DNA of 64,000 bases from Closterium sp. Naga37s-1 (lineage: Eukaryota > Streptophyta > Zygnematophyceae > Desmidiales > Closteriaceae): the NCBI GenBank assembly GCA_947471745.1, contig CANJKZ010000170.1:2010501-2074500 (forward strand). Direction: 5' to 3'. Below the pieces are notes generated by a model. The model saw only the letters and a list, made by a program, of their open reading frames with translations. It did no database searches and was not told the DNA's origin. Made by a program: the position numbers and the translations under genes. Positions 1 through 10,713 of this stretch are shown here, piece by piece. Every line of letters begins with the position of its first letter. The first letter of the stretch is position 1.

Positions 1-635
1 TTTCGGTGCACTAGGGGGTATGCTGCCATAGAAACTTAACTCAATCACAAAGTTGTCTCACAAGTTCACACAAGAAAGTTGGAGTAGCAATTGAACCAGG
101 TCGGAGGGGATGAGGAGGACGAGAGGGAAGGTCCCAAGGGAGTCCCCAACCAAGGAAACCCCATACCACACAATTCCCCTCTCTATAGGCACCCCAACTT
201 TGACATTTGTCACTTTCCCAACTCATGCCATCCACCTCACCCAACTTGGCCACACTTGCCAACCTGGTTTGGCTTCTCTCAACCACTTGGCATCATCTAC
301 AGTGATGGTGACAAATTTCCCAACCCCCAAAAGTCTGTACCCCATATTGAGTCAACCCGCAAACTCCCATAGTCGCCGCATCTCAATCAAAACTTCGAAC
401 GATCATATCTTTCTCGTTCTTGCTCCGATCGCGGCGATTCTCGGTTCGTCAGAAAGCTCTCAAGCAGAGGAGTCACTTCAGATATCAACTCAAGTCAAAT
501 AACACTCACATTTACTCAGAAATTCCAAACAACACCAAACACAAATTCTTGCACACGCTCACACCACGCATGCAACACACGAACATATGATGGGAGGCAG
601 ACAGACGTAAATGCAAATGATAGCATCACATAGCA
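1..635 (-). repeat. X1: LTR-like repeat, cut by the window edge
   Basis: This stretch is the reverse complement of the 652-bp repeat at 13855-14506, with scattered differences. Read on the minus strand it begins TG at 635 and runs to the window edge a few bases short of the expected end. It has no coding capacity that I can recognise; the open frames of 80-130 codons here are low-complexity and not protein-like. The TG...CA ends of the second copy make a solo LTR, or one LTR of an element continuing to the left, the best explanation. Family unknown. Confidence 0.55.
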
Positions 636-1370
636 GGCCCCTGCGGGTACCGGGCCCTGACAGGCCCTGGTGCTGGTACTACCTGCTGGAGTCCTGACCA
701 CTCTGAGTCCAGCTGCTACCGTCGACTCGATGACCTCCACCGTGAGCGTTTTGGCCCTCACGCTATTACACCGCACTGGCCCTCGAGTCTTCGCCAGCGC
801 ATTGCTGCACTAGTTGAGTCTCACCTACCTGGTCTATGAGCTTTCTCGGCTGCATGAGTAGAGACCTGTGTTTCCAGTCTTGGTGCGTGTGTTGTTTCCA
901 GTCCAGGCGCCTCTGAGCATCTTTGTATAGGATGTGCAGCTACCACTAGTCTACCACCAGCTTTTGTCGCTAATTCGGGTGCGACCTCACAGCCTGCACA
1001 GCTTTCTTTTCCCCTAGACTCTGGAGCATCCAGCTGTTTATTTCGCAACTGTAATGATCTCATGCCACTGCACACTCCAGTCACTATCGCCTTGGCTGAC
1101 CCCTCCGTGGGACCTGTCGTTGCCCACAGCACCACCACTCTCCCGTGTCCGGCGGCTCCTTCTGGGTTTCTGACAGGTTACTACACCCCCTCGTTCTCCA
1201 GGAACCTGGTGGGTGTCAGTCACACCGACAACCTAGGTGTAGTCACTACTTTCCCACTGGAGGAGCCTGTTGCCTCCTGCACAGTCGGTGCCACGGGGGC
1301 GTTTCTGGCAACTTTCCACATGGAGCCGGGTTCTGGTCTGTACTCACTATACACTGGGTCCCACCACACA

Positions 1371-1407
1371 GGGTCAGGTCAGGTCAGGTCAGGTCAGGTC
1401 AGATAGC
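1371..1407 (+). repeat. (AGGTC)n microsatellite inside element L
   Basis: About seven tandem copies of the pentamer AGGTC lie in the segment between protease and GAG-pre-integrase of L. Other S copies have only single GTCAGGTAG-like words at the equivalent place, so this looks like a local expansion after insertion. Confidence 0.85.
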
Positions 1408-2779
1408 TGCTGTGTCGTGCGACTGTCGGTCCATCACCCACCCGTCAGTACTCTGGCACCATCGTCTAGGTCAACCATCGTTCCCACATCTCCGTAGGAT
1501 GGTACGTCACCGTCTAGTCTCAGGTCTTCCGGAGTCGCTTGCCCCTCTTCCTCGCTCGCCTGCGCCGCCATGCACTCCTTGCGTCAAGCTTCCCCTCACT
1601 CCTCCTCGTTCCCCCCCACCACGGCTCCCTTCCAGACCCTGAACTTGGACGTCTGGGGCCCGTCTCTGGTCCTTGGCCCACGTCAGGAGCGCTACTTCCT
1701 GATTGTGGTGGACGAATACTCTCGCTACACCACGGTTTTCCCCTTGCGACGGAAGGCCGACGTGCCTACCGTCCTCGAGCCGTGGCTACTAGTGTGGGGT
1801 GGCGCCCAGGGCCTATGTGGGCTCCGCCTACACTCAAACCGTGGTGGTGAGTTTACTTCCACTCGTCAGAAGACGTTCTGTCAGGGTCGGGGGATCGTCC
1901 AGTCTTACACGCTACCAGCCTCGCCGCAGCGGAACGGTGTAGCCGAGCGACACATCGGCCTGGTCATGGAGGTTTCCCGGACCTCCATGTGCCATGCCGG
2001 TGCCCCTCAGTTCTTGTGGCCTCAGGCAGTCCGCTACGCCGCGCACCAGCTGAACCCGTGGCCCAGTGACGCATGGCCACGGGTGACGCCGGTCTCCATT
2101 TGGACAGGTTTTTCGGGCGTAGCAGCTGACTTCCGCGTTTGGGATTCTCTGGCTCACGTTTGCGCCCTAGGCGCGAAAAAGTTGTCTCCGCGCACTTGTG
2201 CCTGCGTCTTTCTTGGCTGCCCTTTGGACGGGGCTGGCTGGGTGTTCTACGACGCACTCACCTACGAGTTCTTCAGTTCCCAGGACGTCACAATCGACGA
2301 GTCTGTCTGTTACTGTAAGATTCGGCCCCACCGAGGTACTGAGGTCCTTTCCCCCCCGCTGTTCCTCACCCTTGAGCCCCTCCCCAGTCGCCCCGGTAGC
2401 CCCCCCCCTTTCACGTCCTGCCCCGCCAGGTGTGTCGCACGTCACTCCGCAGTCGTCCCCCCCACAGCGTCCAGTCCCTGTCGTGTCTGGGGGTGCGGGA
2501 GGTGCAGTTGCGGAGGGTGAGGGTACTGGGGCTGCAGGAGCTGGTGGTGTCGGCTCTGGGGGTGCAGGGGGTGTGGGCGTGGAGGTCACTCCCGTGGAGG
2601 ACACGGTAGCCTCGAGTCGGCGGCCTCGCCCCGCATCACCCCCTGGCTTCCCGTCCGTCTTGCAGTTCCCTCCTCGTTCTTCTCTTCGACCGGTTGCTGC
2701 AGAGCCTGGGGGTGTTCCTGCCGGACTGGAGGCCCCGCGGGTGTTGGTGGTGCAAGTGCTGGTTCTGGGGGTGTTGCAC

Positions 2780-3195
2780 GTAGAGAGAGAGAGAGTAGAG
2801 GAGGAGTCACACCAGCAACAAGAGAGAGAGCAGAGGAGGGGTTACGACTGTAGTAGAAGGTGCAGTTGCAGCCGCAGCAGGCGAGAGTAGAGGAGAAGTC
2901 ACGAGTGCAGCAGCAGATGGAGTTGCAGTTGCAGCAGGAGAGAGTAGAGGAGGAGTCACGACCGCACCAGGAGAGGGTAGAGCAGGAGTCCTGCCCGCAG
3001 CAGCAAGTGCAGTTACAGACACAGCAAGAGAGAGTAGAGGAGTCATGACCGCAGCAGGAGAGGGTAGCGCAGGAGTCCCGGTCGCAGCAGCGGTTGCAGT
3101 TGCAGCCGCAGCAGGAGAGGGCAGAAGAGGAGCCACTGGAGCAGCAGCAGGGGCAGGTACCGTCGCAGCAGACGCCAGAGGAGGCGGAGCAGCGG
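2780..3195 (+). repeat. Imperfect purine-rich repeats in the Pol linker of L
   Basis: Imperfect repeats of about 50-60 bp built from GCAGCAGGAGAG, AGTAGAGGAGGAGTCA and CAGTTGCAG words occupy the place where other S copies carry Gly/Ala-Gly-rich linker codons between integrase and reverse transcriptase. Confidence 0.7.
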
Positions 3196-5634
3196 TGACT
3201 GTGATTGCGTGACCTGCCCGACCCAGCACCTGCACGCTTGGTTCGTGGTCCCCTACCATCCCCTCCTGTTCCCACCATTCAGTCCCTTTCCTCGTCCAAG
3301 TGGACTCGTCGTTCTCCCCTTAGTCATGCTGTGTCTCCAGAGCCCCGCCGGTCTCGTTACCGTGCAGACGGACCGTTTCACCTTGTTCTCCACTCTTGTG
3401 TTCCATCTCCTCCGGTCTTTCTACAGCCTCCTGAGTCGTCCCTCACTGTGCTTCACGACCCGTTGTCCGACTACCTCCGTGCCTCCCGTCTTGTCGTCTC
3501 TCGTGTTTTATCCATGTTGGTCACTCACCCGACTACCCCTCTGTCGTTTGTCTCAGCTCTTGTTACCACTATCGCTGGCTTTGCCTCATCCCACCGTCTT
3601 AGCTACACCTCCCACTTGGTGAGCGGCACTGCTCGTTCTCCGTCCACTAGGGGTGTCCCTGTTTTTCCCCTAGAGGTGCTGGAGGACAGGCAGTTCGAGC
3701 TTGGTTTCCTTGCGGCCGCTGTTCCTCATTCTGCGCCATGCTGCTTGCCCCTAAGGGGGATCCAAACGCCCTTGACATCCCAATCACACGCACTCATACC
3801 AAGGCGGTTTGGGACCCTGGGCTTTGTACTGAATGGTAGCTGAAGAGGCAAAGATGGCATCTTATAGGTCCACAGGCACCTATGTTGACGCCGTCCCACC
3901 ACCTGGGACGAACATCGTCAGTGGCATGTGGCTCTACAAGGTGAAGCAGCCACCTGGATCACCACCGGTGTTCAAGGCGCGCTATGTGGCGAGAGGCTTC
4001 AGTCAGCGTGAGGGGGTAGACTTCTTCCAGACCTTCGCTCCCACCTCGAAGATGACCACTCTTTGGGTGTTGCTGCATATCGCAGCTCAGCGAGACTACG
4101 AGTTACAATCCTTGGACTTCTCCCTAGCGTTCCTTCAGGGGAGCCTGCACGAGCAGATCTGGAAGTGTCGCCCGCTTGGCTTCACTGGCTCTTTCCCACC
4201 TGGGACCCAGTGGCAGCTGCGTCGACTGATCCACGGCCTGCGTCAGGCTCCCCGCGAGTGGCTTGACACGCTATGTTCGACTCTTGCAGGGCTTGACTTT
4301 TTTCGTCGTCTGCCGACCCGTCGTTGTTCATCCGCCGCGGCTCGACCCCCTTCTTTGTTTTGGTTTACGTTGACGACCAGGACTTTGCCACTCCCGACCA
4401 ACGCGCACTGGCCTCCGTGAAGGAGGAACTGCAGAGGAGACACACTTGCACTGACCTTGGTCAGCTGCAGCACTACCTCGGCCTGCAGATCAGTAGGGAC
4501 AGGGCAGCTCGCACCATTACGCTGACGCAGTTGCATATGGTTGAGCAGATCCTCACGCGGTTCCGCTTCCCGTTCTCCAAGGTACAGCCCACCCCTCTTG
4601 CTATGGATCATGGGCTCACAGATCCACCTTAGGACAAGCCATTTGAGTCCAGTGGTCTATATCCTGAGCTGGTGGGTTATCTCATGTACCTGATGACCTG
4701 TACTCGCCCAGACCTAGCTTACCCTCTTAGCATCCTTGCGCGCTTTGTTGTGCATGGGAGACACCGACCTTCCCACTGGTACGCCGCTAAGAGGGTGGCG
4801 AAGTATGTGGCGAGTACATCAGGCATGGGACTTGGCCTTGGAGGGAAGCAGCTAGTTACACTTACAGGTTTCTTGGACTCGTCGTGGGCTGACGACGCAG
4901 AGTCGCTGCGGTCTACACAGGGTTACTGCTTCAGCCTTGGGACCGGAGCTGTTTCGTCGAGGTCGACTCAGACGTCGTCCGTCTCCAGTTCTAGCTGTGA
5001 GGCAGTGGTGTACGCTGCGGCCATGGCCGCCCAGGAGCTTCGCTGGCTGTCTTTCCTCCTCACCGACTTTGGTGAGCGGCCTCGCTCTCCCCCAGTCTTG
5101 ATCGCCGACAACAGGTCTGCTGTCCTGTTGTGCAAGGAGCCCGACTGGTTGGGAAGGCGAAGCACATCCAGCTTCGTTACTTCCTTCTGCACGAGTTTCA
5201 GTAGCGTGGCCAGGCCCGCGTGGTACGTGTGGTCTCTGAGGCCAACACTGCAGATATCTTCACCAAGGCGTTGCCGCCTTGTGCCCACCAGCGTTTATGC
5301 ACTCAGCTAGGCCTTGTGTCTACAGGCCCTCACTTGCTTACGTAGAGATGATTTGTCTTTTACTCTTGCATCTCTTCCTATATATCTATATGGATGCATA
5401 TGGACTGGCCTTGTGGCCCTTTGTTTGCCCTCAGACAGTGTGGTGACGTTGTGATTCACTCTGAGTTGCATCCCTTGCTTGATTCTTGTTGTTGCAGACT
5501 GGTCTTGTGATATTTACTTGTTCTTGCTGACTGGTCATCTGACCCTTGCTCTCAGACTGTGTGGTAACTTCGTGATCCACCCTGAGACATGTGCTGCTTT
5601 CCACAGGACTACCGTCACCTAGACTATGAGGGTG

Positions 5635-5755
5635 TGTCAAACTATAATCATACAGTTTGAGACATGTGTATTACTTTTGTCCTAGGTTTAGGGTTAGGGC
5701 TGACCTATATCTTGCTTGTTTGTTCATTTGCTAGTCATTCATTTTCATATTGTAA
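5635..5755 (+). repeat. 3' LTR of element L
   Basis: It starts TGTCAAACTA directly after the purine tract CTATGAGGGTG, the same arrangement as at the other S-family 3' LTRs. It ends near 5755 where minus-strand copia sequence begins. The right boundary is uncertain by a few bases. Confidence 0.6.
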
Positions 5756-6614
5756 AATGCTCCTCGTCGATGAAACGCATACGCAGCTTGTCGACGTAGG
5801 ACTACTGGTGCAGCCACAGCTTCCGCACTCGACGGTTGCGCACAATCTCGAGCCCCAAATACTTCTCGACCGGGCTGATCTCCCGCAGCTAAAGGGCGGT
5901 CTCCTGAAGCTCCTTCAGCATCGCAGTGCTGCTGCTGGCAGCGAGTAGGGTAGACGAGCACCCAGCAAGCCACTCCATTGTCACCAACTCTGAAATAGAG
6001 AGCCTTGTCGACCTGAATCTTACTCCAGCCAGCGCCCGTCAGCACAGCGTCGAGCACCAAGTACCACAAGAGAGGGCTCTGCTTCTGCCTGTACAAGCTC
6101 TTCAGCAGCTTGCATATCCAGCCGGTGCCATCGTTGTAGTAAGCCAAATGATCCATGTAGAGCACGCGGTCAAGCTTGCTCTGAAGGAAATTATTCTTCT
6201 TGTCTAGCTGCATGAGGTGCAGGTCAAGAACGGCGACAATGCTGAGGAAAATCCGCAGCGGGACGTAGCTCCCGACCGGTGCGTACGTCTCGTCGTAACC
6301 AGCTCCGTAGACCTGCGTGAAGCCCTTCACCACCAGACGGGCTTTTTCGCGAGCGACCGTGTCGTTGACGTGGTATTTTGTCATCAGCACCCAACGATTT
6401 TTCATAGCATTGACGCTGCGCGGGCGCTCCACAAGCTCCCATGTGCCGTTGGAGATGAGACTTCGAATCTCCTCGTCCATCGCCGCTTTCAGCGCCTTTC
6501 CTTTCCAGCTCGCCAACGCCTCTTTCACAGTCATGTTGGCAATGTCCCAGGGGTGCTGTGGGTCAGCGTGCACATCGGGGTCGAGTTTGGGCAAGTCGAC
6601 GTCGAACTGCCGAC
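5756..6614 (-). mobile_element. F: reverse-transcriptase fragment of a third copia lineage
   Basis: On the minus strand this fragment reads as the start and core of a copia reverse transcriptase. It has a KAAMDEEIRSL segment, NGTWELVERP, an NRWV...K segment, RLVVKGFTQ and a LMQLDKK...FLQ stretch. It differs clearly from the RTs of families A and S in this window (for example NGTWELVELPEGRKA in A), so it belongs to another Ty1/copia lineage. No LTR, integrase or Gag is visible. Its upstream edge is where the LTR of element G sits. It is a broken relic with few breaks in the preserved stretch. Confidence 0.7.
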
Positions 6615-6745
6615 TGTAAGAAGAATGAATGAGAATGAATGAACTATGAAAGAGATGGGTACAAGTACTAACCCTAATTGGGTTGTACCCCTTATGGGCT
6701 ACCCCACTATAGCCTACACAAAGTAAGAAATATAACATTCTAACA
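6615..6745 (-). repeat. 3' LTR of element G
   Basis: A 131-bp LTR, TG...CA on both strands. On the minus strand it follows the polypurine tract CCTATGGGGGTG. It is clearly related to the 5' LTR of element J (55931-56057), sharing a GTGTAGGCTATAGTGGGGT core. Five bases outside are ccgac. The matching 5' LTR of G is not in the window. Confidence 0.8.
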
Positions 6746-8849
6746 CACCCCCATAGGCAAAGTGGGGGAGAACAAGTGGTCACAAGACCAGTCAAGAAAA
6801 GCAAAGCAGGCTCAGGGTGGATCACAATGTCACAACACAGTCCGAGCACAAGCGAAGGGCCACAAGGCCAGTTCATATGCAGTGTTATATAAAGAGCACA
6901 AACAGTATAGTGATCATAGCCTAGCAAGAGTAAGCATGCAGGTATATGTATAGATCACAGTACAAGCAAAGTCACGCAGTGAGCAAGTGAGGCAAAGTAG
7001 GCACAAGGCCTAACACAGTAGAGAAGCGCTGATGATCACCAGGCTGAGATGCCTTGGAGAATATATCAGCAGTGTTGGCCCTAGTGGCCACGTACGCAAG
7101 ACGAAGCTGGCCACGCTGCTGCAGCTCTCGAGCAAGAAAGTATCGCAGAGCGATGTGCTTCGTTCTGTGCTCCAGTCTGTGCTCCTAACACAAGGCAATC
7201 ATGGCCTTGTTGTCTATGTACAGAACTGGAGGCGAACGAGGCTGCTCTCCCCAGTCAGTCAGTAGGTAGGTGAGCCAACGTAGCTCCTGTGCAGCCATGG
7301 CCCCTGCGTAGATCTCAGCCTCACAACTCGAAATGAGAATCAGAGACGAGTGGGTAGACTGCCAGGAAACAGAGCCGGAACCAAGGCTGAAGGTGTAACC
7401 CTATGACGACTGCTGCGTAGCCAAGTCCTCAACCCAAGACGCGTCTGTTTGACCAGTGAGGACAACTGGACCCCGTCCTCCAAGCATGAGCCCCATGCCC
7501 AACGTACTGCACAAGTAATGCAGTACCCTTTTTGCAGCATCCTAGTGCACCTTTCGGTGCCTACTGGGAGCCACGTAGCGAGCCAGGTGCCTGAGAGGGT
7601 ATGGAAGGTCAGGTCGTGTGCACGTCATCAGGTACATGAGGCAACCCACAAGCTCTGGGTACGGACCACTCGGCTATACGGACTCGTCCGAAGGTGGAGC
7701 TGAGAGCGAGTGGCCGGTAGACAGAGGAGTGGGCTGTGGCGAGCAGAACTGGAATCCGAAGTGCTAATGGACCTAGTGCACCATGTGTGACTGAGTCAGG
7801 GTGATGGTGTGCCGTGCTCTGTCCCGGGCGATCTGCAAGCCAAGATAGCTGCGCAGTTCACCCAGGTCAGTGCAGGTGTGTCTCTTCTGCAGCTCCGACT
7901 TCATAAGGGTTAGTGCCTCAGTGTCAGCAGTGGCAAAGACGAGGTCTTCGACGTACACGAGGACGTAGAACGGCAGCAGCAACGTCTCGGTGCGTACAAA
8001 CAGCGACGGGTCAGCAGTCAAAGGAGTAAACCCCAGAGTCGCACATGTAGTCCTCAGTGTGTCGTGCCACTTGCGAGGCGCCTGGCGGAGACCGTAGACT
8101 GATCGCCGGAGGCTCCACTAGGTACCTACAGGAAACGACCCAGTGAAGCCAGGTGGGTGGTGCAGCCATATCTCCTCGTGCAGGCTGCCCTACAAGAAAG
8201 CTGTGCTAAAGTCCAGAGAGTGCAACTCTTAGTCACGCTGAGTTGCGATGTGCAGCAACACCTGAAGAGTAGTCATCTTCGGGGTGGGGGAGAAGGTCTG
8301 GAAGTAGTCGACCCCCTGTCACTGACTGAAGCCTCTAGCAACGTAACGCGTCTTGAAGGCAGGGGGAGAACCCGGCGGCCGCTTCACCCTGAAAATCCAC
8401 ATGCCATCGTCTATGTTCGCCCCTGACGGGGGAACTGCGTCGTCGTAGGTGCCTGTGGACTTCTAGGATGCCATCTTGGCATCCATGGCTGTCTGCCACT
8501 GAGAGGAGCAAGGACCCGTAATCGCCTCTACGTACGAGCGCAGGGTCAGGATGTCTGGTGCATCCGGGTCTCCCTCAGGGGCAAACAGCATGGAAGCGAA
8601 ACAGGGTACAGCAGCTGCAAGACACTCAAAGTCCTCCTGCATGTCCTCAAGGACGTCCGTGCCAAGAGCACACTCACCCCCGACGGACGGAGGACTGGCA
8701 GACTCAGACTCAGCAATAAGGGAAGTGGCGTTGTCTAGACGACAGGTAGCAGCAAAGTCAAGCAGCTCAGCAACAAGGGCAGACGCAGCAGTGTACCCAA
8801 AAGCAGGGTCAGTGACAGCAGCGGCGAGGAGACGAGAGATAGTGGGACT
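6615..8849 (-). mobile_element. G (3' half): broken Ty1/copia family S element
   Basis: Minus-strand pol end of a family S copia element. After the LTR and untranslated region come RNase H (about 7010-7700), reverse transcriptase (about 7770-8460, with FYVLVYV-DL around the catalytic strand) and the segment preceding RT (about 8550-8849). The sequence is interrupted at 8849 by A2 and resumes at 15869; the five bases ggact are present on both sides of A2. The fossil is broken, with about a dozen breaks over both halves. Confidence 0.82.
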
Positions 8850-9647
8850 TGTTGGTGCAACCCTACGGTTTGCATTCGGCTTGTTGTCCGTGTGCGTGCA
8901 TGCGTGTGTGCATGGAATGGTATGAGGGCATGAAATAATAGATATTTCATGCTGACAATAGTGTGTGAATGATGAGGCATGATTTTGAATGTGTGTGTCG
9001 AGTCAATAGCGAGTTATCGCTAGTTGCGTGTGACGTCGTTGTTTGCGTGTCGTGTGCGGTTTTCTATTTTGTCGTGTGTGGAACGTTCGGCGTGTCGCAG
9101 GTGTGCGCAGCAGACTTCCAAGAAATCGAGGAAGAATTTACCTTGAAGAACCAGAGCCTTGGTTTCAAGAATCAAGTGATTTCGAAGCTCTCCATAAGGG
9201 TAAACTTTAAGATAGTGAGAATAGTTGCATTACTTTGTGTAGTGTAACATTTCTCTTGGTGTAGGCCCTTGTGGAGGGTAGTTTCGAGACCCTTCGTGGT
9301 TGGGGACAGTGTGGCACTGTTCCACATCACTGTATCTCGGCTCTTGGGGTTTGTAGGAGCTGGGAGTCATTCCCAACTCGTAACTCTTCCTAATTTGTGT
9401 TCCAAGTCTATAGTGGCTGCCATAGTGCTGTTCGTTCAAACCAACGTTGCGTCCTGAATACTTGCTGAAATCGTGTGATTTAAATTGCCTATTGTAGGCG
9501 ACATCAAGACGCTCCAGATCCAATTTATAGCAAGTCGTTTAAAGCTATGAGCAGAACGCTATCAACGTTTGTAGCCGCTGTGCAGAAATCCGACAGTGCA
9601 CTCTATCTTTCGTTTTAGGCACATTCAAGGCTATTGTGACCATAACA
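8850..9647 (+). repeat. 5' LTR of A2
   Basis: 798 bp, starting TGTTGGTGCAACC and ending CATAACA, directly before the primer-binding site. The same LTR type occurs at 15105-15863, 23319-24116, 49024-49842 and 54688-55506, and partly at 19323. Confidence 0.92.
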
Positions 9648-9649
9648 AG

Positions 9650-9661
9650 TGGTATTAGAGC
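9650..9661 (+). promoter_or_regulatory. Primer-binding site of A2 (tRNA-iMet type)
   Basis: TGGTATTAGAGC, one base different from the common plant copia site TGGTATCAGAGC that pairs with the 3' end of initiator methionine tRNA. It lies two bases after the LTR. Confidence 0.85.
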
Positions 9662-9681
9662 CCCTTGGAGCAGTTTCGACA

Positions 9682-10650
9682 ATGGCTGGACCTGAGGAAA
9701 GGGTTGGCAGAGGTGCTGGTGGCAGTGGAGAAGCCCAAGCTCAAGGCCAGCCCCATGATTCAGCCATGGCGCCCATGCAACCAAGTCTTGGCCCACCTAG
9801 GGATGAACCTAGGGTGTTTGGGCTTGACAAGTTCAACGGTGACAACTTTACTGAATGGTCCTTCAAGATGGAGAACATCTTTAACCACTATGACCTGCTG
9901 GAGGTGATGGAAGGAACGGAGAAGCGCCCCGAGAACGACCCGGAGAAGAGCCCGTGGGTGCGGAAGAGCGCACAAGGCTATCTCCTACTTGGGCAAGCGT
10001 TGGGGAGTAGCCAGATCCGTCACATCAAGCCATTCCAGCATGAACCAGAGAAGGGACCAAAGGCATGGGCTGCTCTCAAGGGTGTTCACGCTCCTGCAAC
10101 AGCGGCGGTAGCGGTGGTGTTGGAACGGCAAATGGCGGCACTACGAATTGAAGAAAACGAAGCGGTTGAAGAAGGGGTGCAGAAATTCTTCGACTTGTTG
10201 ACGCGGCTTGAGGGAGTTGATTTGAACTACAGTGAGCTCCAAAAGAAGACCAAGTTGCTGGCCTTACTCCCAGAGTCATGGTCCTCTCTCATCATCAACC
10301 TCAATCGTGACTTGCCCCGCCTCTCGCTCGAAGACGTGAAGCGAGCGATCCTTCAAGAGGATTTCCGTCGCCGTGAGTTGGCGAGTGCGGATGGCGCCGG
10401 GGCAGCAAGCATCGGCCGTGGATATGGCCGTGGAAGGGGCAGAGGACGGGGAGGAGGAAGGTTTGGAGGCAGCAACTTCAACAGAGGCCGCGGGAGTAGC
10501 GGATACGGCAATGACAACAAGAGCTACGGACGCGGTCGCGGACGGTTCGACGGCGAGTGTCATTTTTGCCACAAGAGCGAACACATGTGGCGCGATTGCT
10601 ACAAACTCCCTGATGGATGGACTCCTGCTCTAGGCCAAGAGGGTAGATGA
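9682..10650 (+). CDS. gag: Gag of A2 (copia capsid/nucleocapsid, fossil)
   Basis: The likely start is the ATG at about 9682 (MAGPEERVGRG), equivalent to the start of the intact A4 reading frame. It contains the retrotransposon Gag core (FNGDNFTEWSFKMENIF, then LxALLPESWSSLI) typical of copia UBN2-type Gag. A Gly/Arg-rich stretch and a CCHC knuckle spaced CX2CX4HX4C follow. The product would package element RNA in cytoplasmic particles. It is part of a broken element and is not expected to act on its own. Confidence 0.85.
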   Translation: MAGPEERVGRGAGGSGEAQAQGQPHDSAMAPMQPSLGPPRDEPRVFGLDKFNGDNFTEWSFKMENIFNHYDLLEVMEGTEKRPENDPEKSPWVRKSAQGYLLLGQALGSSQIRHIKPFQHEPEKGPKAWAALKGVHAPATAAVAVVLERQMAALRIEENEAVEEGVQKFFDLLTRLEGVDLNYSELQKKTKLLALLPESWSSLIINLNRDLPRLSLEDVKRAILQEDFRRRELASADGAGAASIGRGYGRGRGRGRGGGRFGGSNFNRGRGSSGYGNDNKSYGRGRGRFDGECHFCHKSEHMWRDCYKLPDGWTPALGQEGR

Positions 10651-10713
10651 GCAGGAGGAGGGAGAGGAAGAGGCCGTGGAGGCCGTGGCGGTCGCGGAGG
10701 TGGTGCTGCAAGT

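Larger units (their letters stand above)
636..5755 (+). mobile_element. L: broken Ty1/copia element (family S), 5' part missing
   Basis: A copia polyprotein fossil read in several frames. In order it shows the end of Gag (about 636-1000, with an RLDD...R...FG stretch shared with other S copies), the protease DSGAS signature (about 1018), GAG-pre-integrase (about 1450-1600), integrase with DVWGP and NRGGEF segments (about 1640-2330), a repetitive linker (about 2340-3210), reverse transcriptase (about 3830-4630) and RNase H (4672-5310). An untranslated tail, a purine tract with TATGAGGGTG and a 3' LTR at 5635-5755 follow. It is broken, with roughly ten breaks, and no 5' LTR, leader or Gag start is visible. 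The left side abuts X1. It is probably among the older insertions here. Confidence 0.8.

Noticed and set aside
1145-1642. Possible host protein at 1145-1642 and 1539-1850
   Set aside because: Out-of-frame shadows of the protease to integrase part of element L.
5688-5705. Interstitial telomere repeat (TTTAGGG-like)
   Set aside because: Only about two imperfect units, lying inside the LTR of L.
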